7,068 nt of DNA from Candidatus Poribacteria bacterium. Its GTDB lineage: Bacteria > Poribacteria > WGA-4E > PCPOR2b. The position numbers and the translations under genes are program-made. Below, in pieces: positions 6,258 to 7,068 of this stretch. The first letter of the stretch is position 1. The number at the start of each line of letters is the position of its first letter. The stretch is taken from assembly GCA_027296925.1 (NCBI GenBank), contig JAPUIP010000533.1, forward strand, positions 1 through 7,068. The letters are read 5' to 3'. The notes below the pieces were generated by a model, which was given only the letters and a program-made list of their open reading frames with translations, had not been told where the DNA came from and did no database searches.

Positions 6258-7058
6258 CTAATGCCCGGTACTATGATAACGCTTCACACCAAATCGCCAG
6301 AAAACGGTTGTCAGCATCAGGAACAGCAGGCCGACTGCCGGTGAGATGTACGACAACATCGCCGGGGCGCCATTGGGATCGGCCTTTTCGATGAGTGTCA
6401 GCGCAGGAAAATAGCTGGCAAACGCAAGCGGGACCACGAATGTGAAGAAGCTTCGGAACCAGTAACGGTAGATGGACATCGGGTAGCTACCCGCCTCCGT
6501 CCCTCCGTAAGTAAAAACGTTAATGATTTCAATGGATTGCACCGTCCAGAAGCAGATCGTTGCCCCGACGACATGAAGCCCAATGAAAAAACAGATACCA
6601 CCTCCAAGTGACGCCAGCAGAAATGCGAGCTTGCCAAGCGTCCACTGTATGCCCAACTGCTTTACGGCGACTAGAAGAACCATCAATCCCTGACTCATGC
6701 GCCCAAGCCGACGCAACTGGAATTGATAGGCAAACACCTGATAGAACGTGCCAAGGGGGCGGATGAGCATGTTATCAAACTCGCCTCGGACGACCAGGCT
6801 CGGAAACACATCGAAGCCGCGCCCAATCATCTCTGCGAGCGAGAACGATACGCCGATCATTCCATAAAAAAACGCCACCTCCCAAAGGCTCCAGTGCTGG
6901 AGGGTGTGAAAGCGTGAGAAGATCAGGGCAATCGCCAGGAAGTCAAGAAAAGTGATGCAAAAGTGGGAGGCAATGCTCATCAAGAACGAGATGCGGTATT
7001 CCATCTCTGACTTGATGTGGACTTTGACAAAATGGAAGTAGAGTGAGAGCAGATGCAC
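6258..7058 (-). CDS. ABC-2 type permease of the DUF990/COG3694 family
   Basis: This is the membrane component of the exporter whose ATPase follows directly. It has 266 residues and about six hydrophobic segments, roughly at 23-49, 59-78, 122-136, 143-177, 202-222 and 234-254. Family landmarks are the N-terminal KSEMEYRISFLMS (16-28), the cytoplasmic loop VVRGEFDNMLIRPLG (89-103), which matches the 'GxxDxxLxRPL' motif of this family, and VPLAFASYFPAL (209-220), the equivalent of the conserved P-[LV]-A-[FL]-x-x-x-[YF]-[FY]-P. The assigned start is a GTG at 7058. The frame remains open to the window end at 7068, so a start further upstream is possible, but family homology begins near this point and a G-rich stretch precedes it. 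Systems of this kind usually need a second permease, absent here and possibly encoded beyond position 7068. The substrate is unknown. Confidence 0.88.
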   Translation of the reverse strand: MHLLSLYFHFVKVHIKSEMEYRISFLMSIASHFCITFLDFLAIALIFSRFHTLQHWSLWEVAFFYGMIGVSFSLAEMIGRGFDVFPSLVVRGEFDNMLIRPLGTFYQVFAYQFQLRRLGRMSQGLMVLLVAVKQLGIQWTLGKLAFLLASLGGGICFFIGLHVVGATICFWTVQSIEIINVFTYGGTEAGSYPMSIYRYWFRSFFTFVVPLAFASYFPALTLIEKADPNGAPAMLSYISPAVGLLFLMLTTVFWRFGVKRYHSTGH

Positions 7059-7068
7059 CCCGCCCCTG

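Overview
The window reads as a compact stretch of a bacterial chromosome with roughly balanced base composition. All seven genes lie on the minus strand, and no gap is longer than about 105 bases. I see no rRNA, tRNA, CRISPR array, insertion sequence or convincing terminator. The host is not fixed by the sequence. The mix suggests an uncultivated, environmental, probably Gram-negative lineage (a Poribacteria- or Planctomycetes-like genome would fit, but this is only a guess): an ECF-type sigma factor with a large membrane-anchored extension, a GalU with an unusual insert, a eukaryote-like serine dehydratase and a PIN-type toxin pair.

In transcription order (right to left), the window opens with an ABC-2 type exporter: a DUF990/COG3694-like permease (7058-6258) and its ATPase (6205-5183). 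Only 57 bases further on comes a probable toxin-antitoxin pair: a DUF3368/PIN-like protein (5125-4562), then a small ribbon-helix-helix-like protein (4553-4296). The Shine-Dalgarno of the small protein lies inside the last codons of the toxin gene. After a 102-base gap comes a GalU-family sugar nucleotidyltransferase (4193-3267).

Next is a small membrane methyltransferase of the isoprenylcysteine carboxyl methyltransferase type (3190-2742). It is split by a single-base frameshift in a run of four G on the coding strand. A PLP-dependent L-serine/L-threonine dehydratase (2645-1719) follows. Last is the most unusual gene (1662-16): a sigma-70 family (ECF-like) factor that continues into a transmembrane helix, a long Pro/Ser/Arg-rich linker and a C-terminal domain resembling a C39-type cysteine peptidase without its nucleophile.

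Apart from permease plus ATPase and toxin plus antitoxin, the genes do not form an obvious single pathway. They look like co-oriented neighbours. The strongest candidate for undescribed biology is the sigma factor fused to a membrane anchor and a pseudo-peptidase-like domain, which could be a one-protein transmembrane signalling device.
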